Shown one piece after another: positions 1 through 7,143 of a stretch of DNA of 64,000 bases. The notes beneath the pieces were generated by a model. It searched no databases. It had not been told where the DNA came from and saw nothing but the letters and a program-made list of their open reading frames with translations. The DNA lies in the NCBI RefSeq assembly GCF_900107925.1, contig NZ_FNUJ01000004.1:310001-374000 (forward strand), written 5' to 3'. Every line of letters starts with the position of its first letter. Position 1 is the first letter of the stretch. The position numbers were made by a program, and so were the translations under genes. This stretch comes from Amycolatopsis pretoriensis (GTDB taxonomy: Bacteria; Actinomycetota; Actinomycetes; Mycobacteriales; Pseudonocardiaceae).

Positions 1-185
1 GCGCGCACGAGCCACTGCCGCACTTCCCGCGCCATCGCGGGAGCTTCCGGCGCGATCGCCAGGATTTCGCGCACCGCCGCCCGGTCGGCTTCGTAGTTGT
101 CCTTGCCGCCCATCAGGGCGTCGAAGACGCGGGCGCTGCTCGGCCGGTCGAAGTCGACACGGGCCGACGGTCGTTCGCTCGTCAT
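1..185 (-). CDS. SAM-dependent methyltransferase, DUF574 type (N-terminal part only)
   Basis: Only about 61 N-terminal residues lie inside the window; the rest runs off the left edge. The translated start carries the pattern SSARVFDALMGGKDNYEADR, which closely matches the N-terminus of the complete DUF574 methyltransferase near 50 kb (ARVYDAFLLGKDNYEIDR). That G-K-D-N-Y block is the family hallmark. DUF574 proteins are actinobacterial Rossmann methyltransferases of unknown substrate, often next to XRE/DUF397 regulators. The ATG is chosen because the family pattern starts about 15 residues after it. The gene faces left, away from the HAD gene; a TAGGCT -10-like box lies about 30 nt upstream. 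Confidence 0.85.
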   Translation of the reverse strand, partial: MTSERPSARVDFDRPSSARVFDALMGGKDNYEADRAAVREILAIAPEAPAMAREVRQWLVR

Positions 186-269
186 GGCGGCCTACCGGGG
201 TCGGGGGTGCGTGCAGCCTAGGCCACGAACGATCACCACCGGTAGGCGGTCGTGCGGTGCGGGTGAGGG

Positions 270-848
270 TCAGTCCAGCCAGGCGCGCGCCGCGTCGGCG
301 CCGTTCCACACCTCGGCCTTCAGGCCCACCGCCCGTGCTCCGTCCACATTGGACGGCCGGTCGTCGAAGAACAGGCAGTCCGCCGGCTCCGCGCCCAGCT
401 CGTCCAGCAGCAGGCGGAAGATCTTCGCGTCCGGCTTGACGCACCGGACGTCGCCCGAGAACACCATCACGCGGAAGTGGCTCGCCCACTCCTGCGCGCG
501 GGCCCACTCGCCGAACACCACCGGTGCGTTCGAAAGCAGCGCCAGGTTCGCGCCCGCCCCGGCCAGCGCGTCGAGCAGTGCCGCGGACGACGGCTCCAGG
601 TGGCCCCAGCCCGCGACGTCGATCCGGGTCAGCTCGGCCGACATCGCCTCGTCGACGGCCACGCCGAGCTCGTCGCCGACGCTCTGCCAGTACTCGAGCG
701 GCGTGCAGCCGGCGTCGAACGGGATCCGGAGGTCCCAGTACGCCTTCTCGAACTCCGGCAGCGGCGCCCCCAGCAGCGCGGCCATCTCCGGGCGCGCGAG
801 GCTCGGTTTGCTCAGCACGTCGCCGTAGTCGAACACGATCCAGTTCAC
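270..848 (-). CDS. HAD-family hydrolase
   Basis: Haloacid-dehalogenase-like phosphatase of about 192 residues, a usual length for a HAD protein with a small helical cap. The N-terminal motif I reads FDYGDVLSKP (normal DxD changed to DYGD, as in many epoxide-hydrolase-N/HAD-IA proteins). Motif II is LLSNAP, the motif III lysine lies in VKPDAKIF and motif IV is FFDDRPSNV. Substrate unknown; small-molecule phosphatase activity is the default inference. The GTG at 848 has a GGGGA Shine-Dalgarno 6 nt upstream. A second GTG at 869 overlaps the stop of the threonine aldolase gene (GTGA), so the two genes are translationally coupled whichever start is used. Confidence 0.85.
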   Translation of the reverse strand: MNWIVFDYGDVLSKPSLARPEMAALLGAPLPEFEKAYWDLRIPFDAGCTPLEYWQSVGDELGVAVDEAMSAELTRIDVAGWGHLEPSSAALLDALAGAGANLALLSNAPVVFGEWARAQEWASHFRVMVFSGDVRCVKPDAKIFRLLLDELGAEPADCLFFDDRPSNVDGARAVGLKAEVWNGADAARAWLD

Positions 849-865
849 GGTTGTCCCCAGTTGAG

Positions 866-1888
866 TCACGCGCCGGTCTTGATCCGGCGCAAAGCTTCTT
901 CGACGTCGGCCGCGCTCAGGTCCCGGTGCGTGACGAACCGGACCCGGCCCGCCATCGGCACCGCGCGGATGCCGAGCGAGTCGAGCCAGGCGAGCGCGGT
1001 CGGGATGTCCGGGACGTCGGCGAGGACGATGTTGGTGTCCGGCTCGTTCGTCGGCCAGCCGTGCTCGCGCACGCCCTCGGCGAGCCGCTGCGCGTTCTCG
1101 TGCGACTCGGCCAGCTCGGGGATCCGGTCCAGCGCGACCAGGCAGGCCGCGGCCAGGACGCCGCCCTGCCGGACGCCGCCGCCGAGCATCTGCCGCATCC
1201 GGCGCGCCCGCTCGACGAACGCGACGCTGCCCGCGACGACCGAGCCGACCGGCGCGCCGAGGCCCTTGCTGAAGCAGGCCGACACGGTGTCGACGCCGAC
1301 GGTCAGCGCGGCGGGCGGCACCTCCAGCGCGACCGCGGCCTGCCAGAGCCGGGCGCCGTCGAGGTGCACGGTCAGGCCGGCTTCCTTCGCGACGGACAGC
1401 AGCTGGGCGTGCTCGTCGGGCGGGGTCACCGCGCCGCCGGCCGCGTTGTGCGTGTTCTCGAGGCAGAGCAGCGATGTCCGTAATGTGAAGTACGGTCCGG
1501 GTTGTCCGATCGCGGCCGCGAGGGCGTCGGGCGATGGGCGGCCCGGGCCGCCGTCGTGCTCGAGGATGTCCGGCATGCCGCCGGCCAGCCACGCCGCCGA
1601 GCCCAGCTCGTTGGACAGCACGTGGGCGCCCCGCGTGGCGAGGAACCGGTCGCCCCGCTGCAGGTGGAGGCTCAGCGCGACGAGGTTCGCCATGGTCCCG
1701 CTCGGCACCCACAGCGCGGCCGGCATGCCCAGCACGTGCGCCGCGCGTTCTTCCAGCTCCTGGACGGTCGGGTCGCGTTCGAGGACGTTGTCCCCGACCT
1801 CGGCGGACGCCATGGCCGCGCGCATCGTGTCATCCGGACGGGTGACGGTGTCGGAGCGGAAGTCCAGCGGCGGCAGCGTGAAGGTCAC
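866..1888 (-). CDS. ltaE: Low-specificity L-threonine aldolase (PLP-dependent)
   Basis: Fold-type I PLP enzyme of 340 residues that cleaves L-threonine or L-allo-threonine to glycine and acetaldehyde in the cytosol. The family opening DFRSDTVTRP is present, followed by EVGDNVLERDPTV. The cofactor-binding lysine is K208 in ACFSKGLGAPVGS, and the PLP-contacting aspartate lies in VHLDGARLW. Start is GTG. The 3' end overlaps the downstream HAD gene by a GTGA junction, indicating one operon. Its promoter would lie in the 135-nt gap shared with the divergent sigma-factor gene. Close beta-eliminating lyases are an alternative, but the motif set fits threonine aldolase well. Confidence 0.9.
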   Translation of the reverse strand: MTFTLPPLDFRSDTVTRPDDTMRAAMASAEVGDNVLERDPTVQELEERAAHVLGMPAALWVPSGTMANLVALSLHLQRGDRFLATRGAHVLSNELGSAAWLAGGMPDILEHDGGPGRPSPDALAAAIGQPGPYFTLRTSLLCLENTHNAAGGAVTPPDEHAQLLSVAKEAGLTVHLDGARLWQAAVALEVPPAALTVGVDTVSACFSKGLGAPVGSVVAGSVAFVERARRMRQMLGGGVRQGGVLAAACLVALDRIPELAESHENAQRLAEGVREHGWPTNEPDTNIVLADVPDIPTALAWLDSLGIRAVPMAGRVRFVTHRDLSAADVEEALRRIKTGA

Positions 1889-2023
1889 GGAGTGATCACA
1901 TCACACCCACCCGGCGGGGATCAATCAGCCCTTGAGTGGTCGAACCCCTGCAGTCCGTGCAACCGTGGACGCCCTTGCTTCCGTCCTACCCACCGACGAC
2001 AACAGAGCGGAGCACGACTGCGC

Positions 2024-2533
2024 GTGGACCAGCGCGACGAGGAGGAGTTCGCGGAGTACTTCGCCGCCAGGCGGGACGCCGTGCGCCGGACCGCGTACAT
2101 GCTCTGCGGCGACTGGCACCGGGCGGACGACCTCGCGCAGACGGCGTTCGTCGCGCTGCACCGGAGGTGGAAGAAGATCAGGGATCCCGCGGCGACCGAC
2201 GCGTACGTCCGCAAGACGCTCGTCCGGGCGTCGATCGACGAATCGCGACGTCCGTGGCGGCGTGAGTGGCAGACCGAGACGCTGCCCGAGCCGGCCGACG
2301 ACACACCGGGCCTCGACGAGCTCGTCGCGACCAGGGAAGACCTGCTCGCGGCGTTGAAGGAAGTGCCGCCCAAGCAGCGGGCGGTGCTGGTCATGCGGTT
2401 CTTCGAAGGACTCGACGTGACCGGTGCTGCGAAGGCGCTGGGCTGCAGCGAAGGCAACGTGAAGAGCCAGACCGCGCGCGGGCTGGCGAACCTCAGGCAG
2501 GTCCTGGAGCGGGAGGTGGAGACCAATGGATGA
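2024..2533 (+). CDS. ECF (SigE-family) RNA polymerase sigma factor
   Basis: A 169-residue extracytoplasmic-function sigma factor. Region 2 runs from about residue 8 to 70 (EEEFAEYFAARRDAVRRTAY, then the LAQTAFVALHRRW segment) and region 4 from about 105 to 160 (PPKQRAVLVMRFFEGLDV, then a helix-turn-helix around GCSEGNVKSQTARG). It would direct RNA polymerase to a small regulon. The GTG at 2024 places the region-2 start at the usual distance; the frame is open much further upstream but without family similarity. The stop overlaps the next start by 8 nt (ATGGATGA), which fits a sigma/anti-sigma pair. Confidence 0.88.
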   Translation: MDQRDEEEFAEYFAARRDAVRRTAYMLCGDWHRADDLAQTAFVALHRRWKKIRDPAATDAYVRKTLVRASIDESRRPWRREWQTETLPEPADDTPGLDELVATREDLLAALKEVPPKQRAVLVMRFFEGLDVTGAAKALGCSEGNVKSQTARGLANLRQVLEREVETNG

Positions 2534-3194
2534 GCAGGAGCTGCGCTCGTTGTTCTCCGCCGCGCCGCCGGACGCGCCCGAACCGGGCTTCACGCAGGAC
2601 GACGTCGTCCGCGAGTCCCACCGCCAGACCGTGCGGCGCCGCAACCGGATCACCGCCGGGGTGAGCGCCGCGGCGCTGGTGGTCGTCGGCTTCGGCGCAT
2701 ACGGGCTGCTGTCCGGGGGTACTCCCGAGTCGATGACGGCCGCGGGCGACGGCGCGATGTCGTCGCGATCCGCGCCGGGCTCGGGGCAACCGGGAATCAG
2801 CCCGGCACGTCCTGAGATCGGTGGGGAGTCACCGAACTTCTCGTCCGAACCACCTCGGCAGGGAGGTGACCAGGGCGGGAAGACCGGCCAGCTGGCCGAA
2901 GGCGCCTCCGGGTGCGAAGAGGTGGACGGGGAGCTCGCCATCGCCCTCGCTGGCGAGCTCCCCGGCCACGTCGCCGGTACCCCGGCCGTGCCGGGCGGCG
3001 AGGTCGCCGCGGCGGTGTACCCGAAGGGCCTCCCCGTGGTCTTCAAGTCCCAGCCGGCCGGCACGGTCACGGCCGAGGTGGCGACGGCGTCCGGCGGGAA
3101 GTTGGTGCTGGTCAGCGTGCCGTCTTCGGGCGCAGCGGCGCCGTACGCGGGGCAGGTGGAGACGTTCGCGCACGATCTCGCGGCCCGCTTCTGA
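2526..3194 (+). CDS. Membrane protein, probable anti-sigma partner of the upstream ECF sigma factor
   Basis: A 222-residue single-pass membrane protein. The N-terminal 40 residues are cytoplasmic and begin MDEQELRSLFSAAPPDAPEP, a motif type found in products co-encoded with SigE-family sigma factors. One transmembrane helix spans roughly residues 39-62 (ITAGVSAAALVVVGFGAYGL). A Gly/Ser/Pro-rich linker (about 65-120) leads to an extracytoplasmic domain. No zinc-binding anti-sigma motif (HxxxCxxC) is visible, so regulation of the sigma factor is inferred from gene overlap and topology rather than from a recognised domain. Confidence 0.65.
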   Translation: MDEQELRSLFSAAPPDAPEPGFTQDDVVRESHRQTVRRRNRITAGVSAAALVVVGFGAYGLLSGGTPESMTAAGDGAMSSRSAPGSGQPGISPARPEIGGESPNFSSEPPRQGGDQGGKTGQLAEGASGCEEVDGELAIALAGELPGHVAGTPAVPGGEVAAAVYPKGLPVVFKSQPAGTVTAEVATASGGKLVLVSVPSSGAAAPYAGQVETFAHDLAARF

Positions 3195-3218
3195 GCCCGG
3201 GTTCGCCCGGTTGGCAGA

Positions 3219-3230
3219 ATGACCGGTCAT
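3219..3230. promoter_or_regulatory. Perfect palindrome over the TetR gene start (candidate autoregulatory operator)
   Basis: ATGACCGGTCAT is a perfect 12-bp inverted repeat whose last two bases are the first two of the TetR ATG at 3229. A CAGAAT hexamer ends 8 nt before the ATG and could be a -10 box of a leaderless transcript. A dimeric TetR protein bound here would block its own transcription start. Location and symmetry are seen; binding is inferred. Confidence 0.5.
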
Positions 3231-3825
3231 GACCGCCGCAGCCACTCCCAAAGGGGAACGACGGCGCGCCGCGCTCGTCGAGGCCGCCGCGAAGCTGCTC
3301 GTCGAGGGCGGGTTCGACGCCGTCCGGCACCGGGCGGTCGCCGAGCGCGCGGGCCTGCCGCTCGCGTCGACGACGTACTACTTCGACTCGCTGGAAGACC
3401 TGGTCGCGGCGGCCGTCGAGCACCACGGGCACGGTGAGCTGGAGACCGGCCGCCGCCGGCTCGAGGAGCTGGCGACGCGCAACCGGGGTGTCCAGGCGAC
3501 CGTCGAGCTGGTGCTGGAGATGCTGCTGGGGCCGGAGACCGACGACCCGGAGGCGGACGCGGAGGCGGTGCTGCTGCGGTACGAGCGGCTGGTCGCGACC
3601 GGCCGCCGGCCGTACCTGCGGCCGTTGATGCGGACGTTGTCGGCGCAGCTCAACGAGCTGCTGACGGAGATCTTCGCCCGCTCGGGCACGCCGGTTCCCG
3701 CCGACGAACTCGAACGGCTGATCGCCCTGGTCGACGGCGCCGTCGTCAACGCGCTGATCGCGATCGACCCGGCCCCGCGCGCGGCGGCTTCGCGCATGCT
3801 CCAGAACGCACTCGACGGCACCTGA
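3229..3825 (+). CDS. TetR-family transcriptional regulator
   Basis: A 198-residue repressor-type protein. The N-terminal helix-turn-helix spans about residues 12-58 (LVEAAAKLLVEGGFDAVRHR, then RAGLPLASTTYYFDSLEDLV), the canonical TetR_N signature with the YYFxxxEDL ending. The C-terminal half is all-helical and presumably binds a ligand. The start codon sits inside the palindrome described at this position. Downstream, 18 nt separate it from a LysR gene on the same strand that appears to have its own leaderless promoter. The controlled target is not evident; autoregulation is likely. Confidence 0.88.
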   Translation: MTAAATPKGERRRAALVEAAAKLLVEGGFDAVRHRAVAERAGLPLASTTYYFDSLEDLVAAAVEHHGHGELETGRRRLEELATRNRGVQATVELVLEMLLGPETDDPEADAEAVLLRYERLVATGRRPYLRPLMRTLSAQLNELLTEIFARSGTPVPADELERLIALVDGAVVNALIAIDPAPRAAASRMLQNALDGT

Positions 3826-3843
3826 TTCGTTACTGTCGTGCAG

Positions 3844-4755
3844 GTGGACCTGAACCTGCTGACGGCGTTGGACGCGTTGCTGGAGGAGAACTCCGTGCAG
3901 GCGGCGGCCGACCGGCTGCACCTCACCCCGCCGGCGATGAGCCGCACGCTGGCCCGGATCCGGGCGACGACCGGCGACGACATCCTGGTGCGCACCGGCC
4001 GCACGATGACCCCGACCCCGCGCGCGCTGGCGATGCGCGACGAGGTCCGCACGCTGGTGGCGCGCGCGAACCGGGTGCTGGCCCCGGCCCGCACGGTCGA
4101 CCCGGCGACGCTGCGGCGCACGTTCACCATCCAGGGCCACGACGCGCTGCTGGCGGCGTTGTTCCCGGCGTTGCTGCGCACGGCGTCGGCGGAAGCACCC
4201 GGGATGAGCCTGCGGTTGCTGGCGGAGGCCCCGGTGGACACGCCCGACCTGGCGCGCGGGCACGTGGACCTGGAGCTCGGGGCGACGGTGCCGTCGTCGC
4301 CGGAAATCAGCCATCTCGTGGTGGGTGCGGACCGGCTGGTGCTGGTCACGCGCGCCGGGCGCGAGCTGGACATCGAGGAGTTCGCGGCGGCGGAGCACGT
4401 GATCGTGTCGCGGCGCGGCCGGCTGCGCGACGGCGTCGACAAGGTGCTGGCGGAGGTGGGGTTGCGCCGCCGGGTGGTGGCGGCGCTCCCGACGGCGGCC
4501 CTGGCGTTGCAGGCGATCGCGCACAGCGACGTCGTGGGGGTGATGGCCGAGCGGTCCACGGCCCAGGCCCGCGCCGACGCCGGGTTGAGTGCGGTGGAAC
4601 TGCCGTTCGACCCGCCGAGCGCACCGGTGGTGCTGAGCTGGCACAGCCGTTACGACACCGACCCGGCCCACGCGTGGTTGCGCGCCCACTGCCGCACCGC
4701 GGTGACCGACGTGCTGGCGAGCGGCCGAGTCGCGGAGCCGACCTCGCCCGAATGA
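3844..4755 (+). CDS. LysR-family transcriptional regulator
   Basis: About 303 residues, normal for LysR. The winged helix-turn-helix is at the very N-terminus (LNLLTALDALLEENSVQAAA, then LHLTPPAMSRTLARIR), followed by the LysR substrate-binding domain. Two GTG starts are possible, at 3838 and 3844. I prefer 3844 because a TACTGT box at 3831-3836 lies exactly 7 nt upstream, the spacing of actinobacterial leaderless genes. LysR genes are usually divergent from their target, but here the upstream neighbour is a co-directional TetR gene and the downstream one is convergent, so the target is unclear. Confidence 0.86.
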   Translation: MDLNLLTALDALLEENSVQAAADRLHLTPPAMSRTLARIRATTGDDILVRTGRTMTPTPRALAMRDEVRTLVARANRVLAPARTVDPATLRRTFTIQGHDALLAALFPALLRTASAEAPGMSLRLLAEAPVDTPDLARGHVDLELGATVPSSPEISHLVVGADRLVLVTRAGRELDIEEFAAAEHVIVSRRGRLRDGVDKVLAEVGLRRRVVAALPTAALALQAIAHSDVVGVMAERSTAQARADAGLSAVELPFDPPSAPVVLSWHSRYDTDPAHAWLRAHCRTAVTDVLASGRVAEPTSPE

Positions 4756-4808
4756 CATGAACGACTCTTTCATGTCATCTGGCGAGGTGAACGACCCTTT
4801 CATGTCAT
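4754..4808. repeat. Dispersed hairpin element, locus 1 (two units)
   Basis: Two copies of a TGAACGACYCKTTCATG unit lie between convergent genes. The first (4754-4776) is a hairpin with arms GACATGAA/TTCATGTC, starting in the LysR stop codon. The second (4787-4808) repeats TGAACGACCCTTTCATGTCA. Both are followed by a TC[TC]GGCGAG tail. The same unit recurs at 51396-51448 with its two copies inverted. Position at a convergent junction suggests a terminator-like or small non-autonomous repeated element. Confidence 0.7.
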
Positions 4809-4839
4809 CCGGCGAGCCGGCCGCCCACTCGCACCGGGC

Positions 4840-5451
4840 TCACTTGGGGAGGGCCACCAGGACTTCACCGCGGGGGCCGTCCTCGGCCGCGTCGAGCATG
4901 GCCGCCGCCACGGTCGCGTGGCTGATCATCGGCGGGAACAGCCGGCGAGGCATCGAGTCCAGCCGCACGGAACGCCGGCCGGGGCTCAGTGGTCCGCTCT
5001 TCATCGGGCCCACGTGGACCACCGTGCCGCCCATGCCGAGGATCGCCGTGTCCGCGGCCACCTTGTCCGGCAGTTCGGCCTTCAGCAGCCGCGCGACCAC
5101 GGTCCGGCTCAACCAGTCGGCCGCCGAGGCCGACGGTCCGGTGCCGAGCGCGCCGACCGACACCGCCCGCGACGGTCCCGCGGCCACCACCGCGCGAGCC
5201 CCCGCCGTCAGGACCCCCGGTGGGTCGCCCTTCCGCAACCCCAGCGCGTCGAGCACGATCTCGTTGCCCCGCAACGCCTCCGCGATCCCGGCGGCGTCGT
5301 GGACGTCGGCCGCGACCGTGGTCAGCCCGTCGGTCGACGACGGCGCCGGGTTCCGGCTGATGGCCACCACCTCGTGCCCGCGTTCGAGCGCCTGCTTCAC
5401 CAGTTCACTGCCCACCGCGCCCGACGCGCCGAGCACCGCCACCCGGCTCAC
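4840..5451 (-). CDS. NAD(P)H-binding atypical SDR (NmrA/YwnB-like)
   Basis: About 203 residues with a Rossmann opening VAVLGASGAVGSELVKQALE, the GxxGxxG pattern of atypical short-chain dehydrogenases that lack a classical YxxxK site. Such proteins act as NAD(P)-dependent reductases or redox sensors; the substrate cannot be read from sequence. The GTG at 5451 overlaps the stop of the upstream phosphatase-like gene (GTGA) and has GGAGG upstream, which decides it over a further-upstream start. The two genes form a small leftward operon. The hairpin repeat at 4754-4808 lies just beyond its 3' end. Confidence 0.82.
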   Translation of the reverse strand: MSRVAVLGASGAVGSELVKQALERGHEVVAISRNPAPSSTDGLTTVAADVHDAAGIAEALRGNEIVLDALGLRKGDPPGVLTAGARAVVAAGPSRAVSVGALGTGPSASAADWLSRTVVARLLKAELPDKVAADTAILGMGGTVVHVGPMKSGPLSPGRRSVRLDSMPRRLFPPMISHATVAAAMLDAAEDGPRGEVLVALPK

Positions 5452-6215
5452 TTCAGCACCTCCAGCGCCGCGGCGTGCAAACCCGGTGCGGCGACGAGGA
5501 TGTCGGCCGAGTTGACGTCCCAAGCGCCACCCGCCAGGTCCGAAACGACCGCGCCCGCCTCAAGAGCCAGCAAGGAGCCGGCCGCGCTGCCGGGCAGGTC
5601 GGGTTCGTACTGCCAGAACACGTCGTACTGGCCGGAAGCCAGACCCAGCAACGGGAACGTCGTCGGAATCGTGTTGCGCACCAGCAACGCCTGCGAAGCC
5701 ATGGCGGTGAAAGCGGCCGCGAACCGCGTGAAGACCGCCGGGGAGCTGCCCGCCTGGCTCGCCGTCACCGCGGCGGCCGACAGATCCGTCTTGGCCGACA
5801 CGTGCAGGCGCGACCCGTTGAGGAACGCGCCCTGCCCGCGTGCGGCCGTGTAGGTCAGGTCGCCGATCGGCTGGCGGACGACCGTCAGCTCCGGCTGCCC
5901 GTCCGCGACCAGCGTGATCGTCACGCCCCACTCGGGCAGCCCGTGCACGTGGTTGACCGCGCCCTCGGTGCCGTCGACCACCCACCACCGCCCGGCCGGC
6001 ACGACCCGGCCGCTCTCGTCCTCGTCCCACCAGCCCACGCCGTCGACGCCGTCGAGCGCCGACCGCACGATTTCCGTGGACGTCGCCTCGAGCTTCGTGC
6101 CGAGTTCGTACATCGCGGCCCGGTCCGCCGGCCGGCTCGCCGGGTCGAACGAAGCCAGCAAAGCCTGTCCGGCTTCCGAAGCCGCTTGCACCATCGTGTT
6201 CAGAACGTCAGTCAT
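5448..6215 (-). CDS. Inositol monophosphatase-family protein with altered metal site
   Basis: A 255-residue protein of the Li-sensitive phosphatase fold. The region equal to the family motif WVVDPxDGTxN reads WWVVDGTEGAVNH: the first metal aspartate is kept (D81), but the second is Glu (E84) and the threonine that activates water is Ala (A86). The C-terminal WDxAAG motif reads LPGSAAG, so the fourth metal aspartate also seems lost. An acidic WWDEDESG segment stands where the first metal glutamate is expected. The protein may be an inactive or re-purposed homologue. It is co-transcribed with the NAD(P)-binding gene (4-nt overlap). Confidence 0.75.
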   Translation of the reverse strand: MTDVLNTMVQAASEAGQALLASFDPASRPADRAAMYELGTKLEATSTEIVRSALDGVDGVGWWDEDESGRVVPAGRWWVVDGTEGAVNHVHGLPEWGVTITLVADGQPELTVVRQPIGDLTYTAARGQGAFLNGSRLHVSAKTDLSAAAVTASQAGSSPAVFTRFAAAFTAMASQALLVRNTIPTTFPLLGLASGQYDVFWQYEPDLPGSAAGSLLALEAGAVVSDLAGGAWDVNSADILVAAPGLHAAALEVLK

Positions 6216-6273
6216 GAACCCATTACGGCACGACTCAAAGCCTGATTCAAATGCAACTTTGTTACTCGACGAG

Positions 6274-6984
6274 TTACCCTCGTGCAGGTTTGCGCTGAGC
6301 CTTCTCCAGGTCGTCGCGGGACTTCGTGACGAGCGCCAGCATCGCCTGCTCGGCGGCCGTCGGGTCGCCGGCGACGATCGCGTCGAACACCTTGCGGTGG
6401 CTCGGCACCGGGTCCTCCGCCGCCGACGCCCCGTGCACGAGCTTGTCGCGCTCGGCCAGCCCGATCGCGATGATCCGTTCCATCCGCATCAGGAAGTTGT
6501 TGTGGGTGGCGGTCATCAGCCGCCGGTGGAAGGCCAGGTCGGCCTGGACGCTCGCCTCGGCGTCGTCGCCCGCCGCGGCCATGTCGGCCAGCGCCTCCCG
6601 CAGCGACTCGAGGTCCTCGTCGGACGCCCGCTCGGCCGCGATCCGCGCCGCGGCCGGCTCGACGACCGCGCGGACCTCGGTCAGCTCGTCGAGCAGGCCC
6701 GGGTCGTCGGCGGCCGCGGTCTGCCAGCGCATGACGTCGGCGTCGAGCATGTTCCACTTCTCGCGCGGCTGGACGAACGTGCCGCGCTTCTGCCGCGCGT
6801 CGATCATCCCCTTCGCGGCCAGCACCTTCAGCGCCTCGCGCAGCGCGGTCAGGCTGATGTCGAGCTCTTCGCGCAGCGCGGGCAGGTCCAGGACGGTGCC
6901 CTCGCCCCACTCGTCGGAGAGGATCCGGCTGGCCAGTGCCTCCACGGTCTGGCCGTGCAGCCCGCGTGGCCGGTGTTCGGTCAA
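6274..6984 (-). CDS. FadR-type GntR regulator, DgoR-like
   Basis: A 236-residue regulator. The N-terminal winged helix covers about residues 8-75 (ALASRILSDEWGEGTVLDLP, then LDISLTALREALKVLAAKGM), followed by the segment KWNMLDADVMRWQ and an all-helical FCD ligand domain. The LDADVxRW segment is typical of DgoR, the galactonate-responsive repressor of E. coli. The TTG start at 6984 has GAGAGGG about 8 nt upstream. The gene is divergent from the sugar importer, and a TCATAA-A-TTATGA operator lies in the shared intergenic region. Role inferred: repressor of the galactoside/galactonate regulon at 7-20 kb, relieved by galactonate or a related acid. Confidence 0.85.
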   Translation of the reverse strand: MTEHRPRGLHGQTVEALASRILSDEWGEGTVLDLPALREELDISLTALREALKVLAAKGMIDARQKRGTFVQPREKWNMLDADVMRWQTAAADDPGLLDELTEVRAVVEPAAARIAAERASDEDLESLREALADMAAAGDDAEASVQADLAFHRRLMTATHNNFLMRMERIIAIGLAERDKLVHGASAAEDPVPSHRKVFDAIVAGDPTAAEQAMLALVTKSRDDLEKAQRKPARG

Positions 6985-7045
6985 TGGAGGGCCCTCTCGC
7001 CTGGCGGTTCGTGATCGGAGCCATCCTACGCTGCGACCGAAGTCG

Positions 7046-7058
7046 TCATAAATTATGA
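7046..7058. promoter_or_regulatory. Candidate operator of the DgoR-like regulator (site 1)
   Basis: TCATAA-A-TTATGA is a perfect odd-centred inverted repeat in a very GC-rich background, between the divergent regulator and importer genes. Its core TAAATTA ends exactly 10 nt before the TTGACA of the importer promoter. Site 2 upstream of the GH27 gene has core TAATTTA at the same distance from its own TTGAC. Confidence 0.65.
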
Positions 7059-7065
7059 ATACATC

Positions 7066-7094
7066 TTGACACCGGCGGCGCCCGGTTGCACTCT
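7066..7094 (+). promoter_or_regulatory. Predicted promoter of the sugar-importer/GH36 operon
   Basis: TTGACA (7066-7071), a 17-nt spacer and CACTCT (7089-7094) form a housekeeping-type promoter about 50 nt upstream of the binding-protein gene, immediately downstream of the operator at 7046-7058. Confidence 0.55.
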
Positions 7095-7143
7095 TTGGCA
7101 GCAGTCACGCCCGAGCGGGCGCCACAGACAAAGGGGTCACGAC

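Noticed and set aside
4757..5515. Reading frame starting MNDSFMS after the LysR gene
   Set aside because: Start and first codons come from the dispersed hairpin repeat and the remainder is antisense to the NAD(P)-binding gene.
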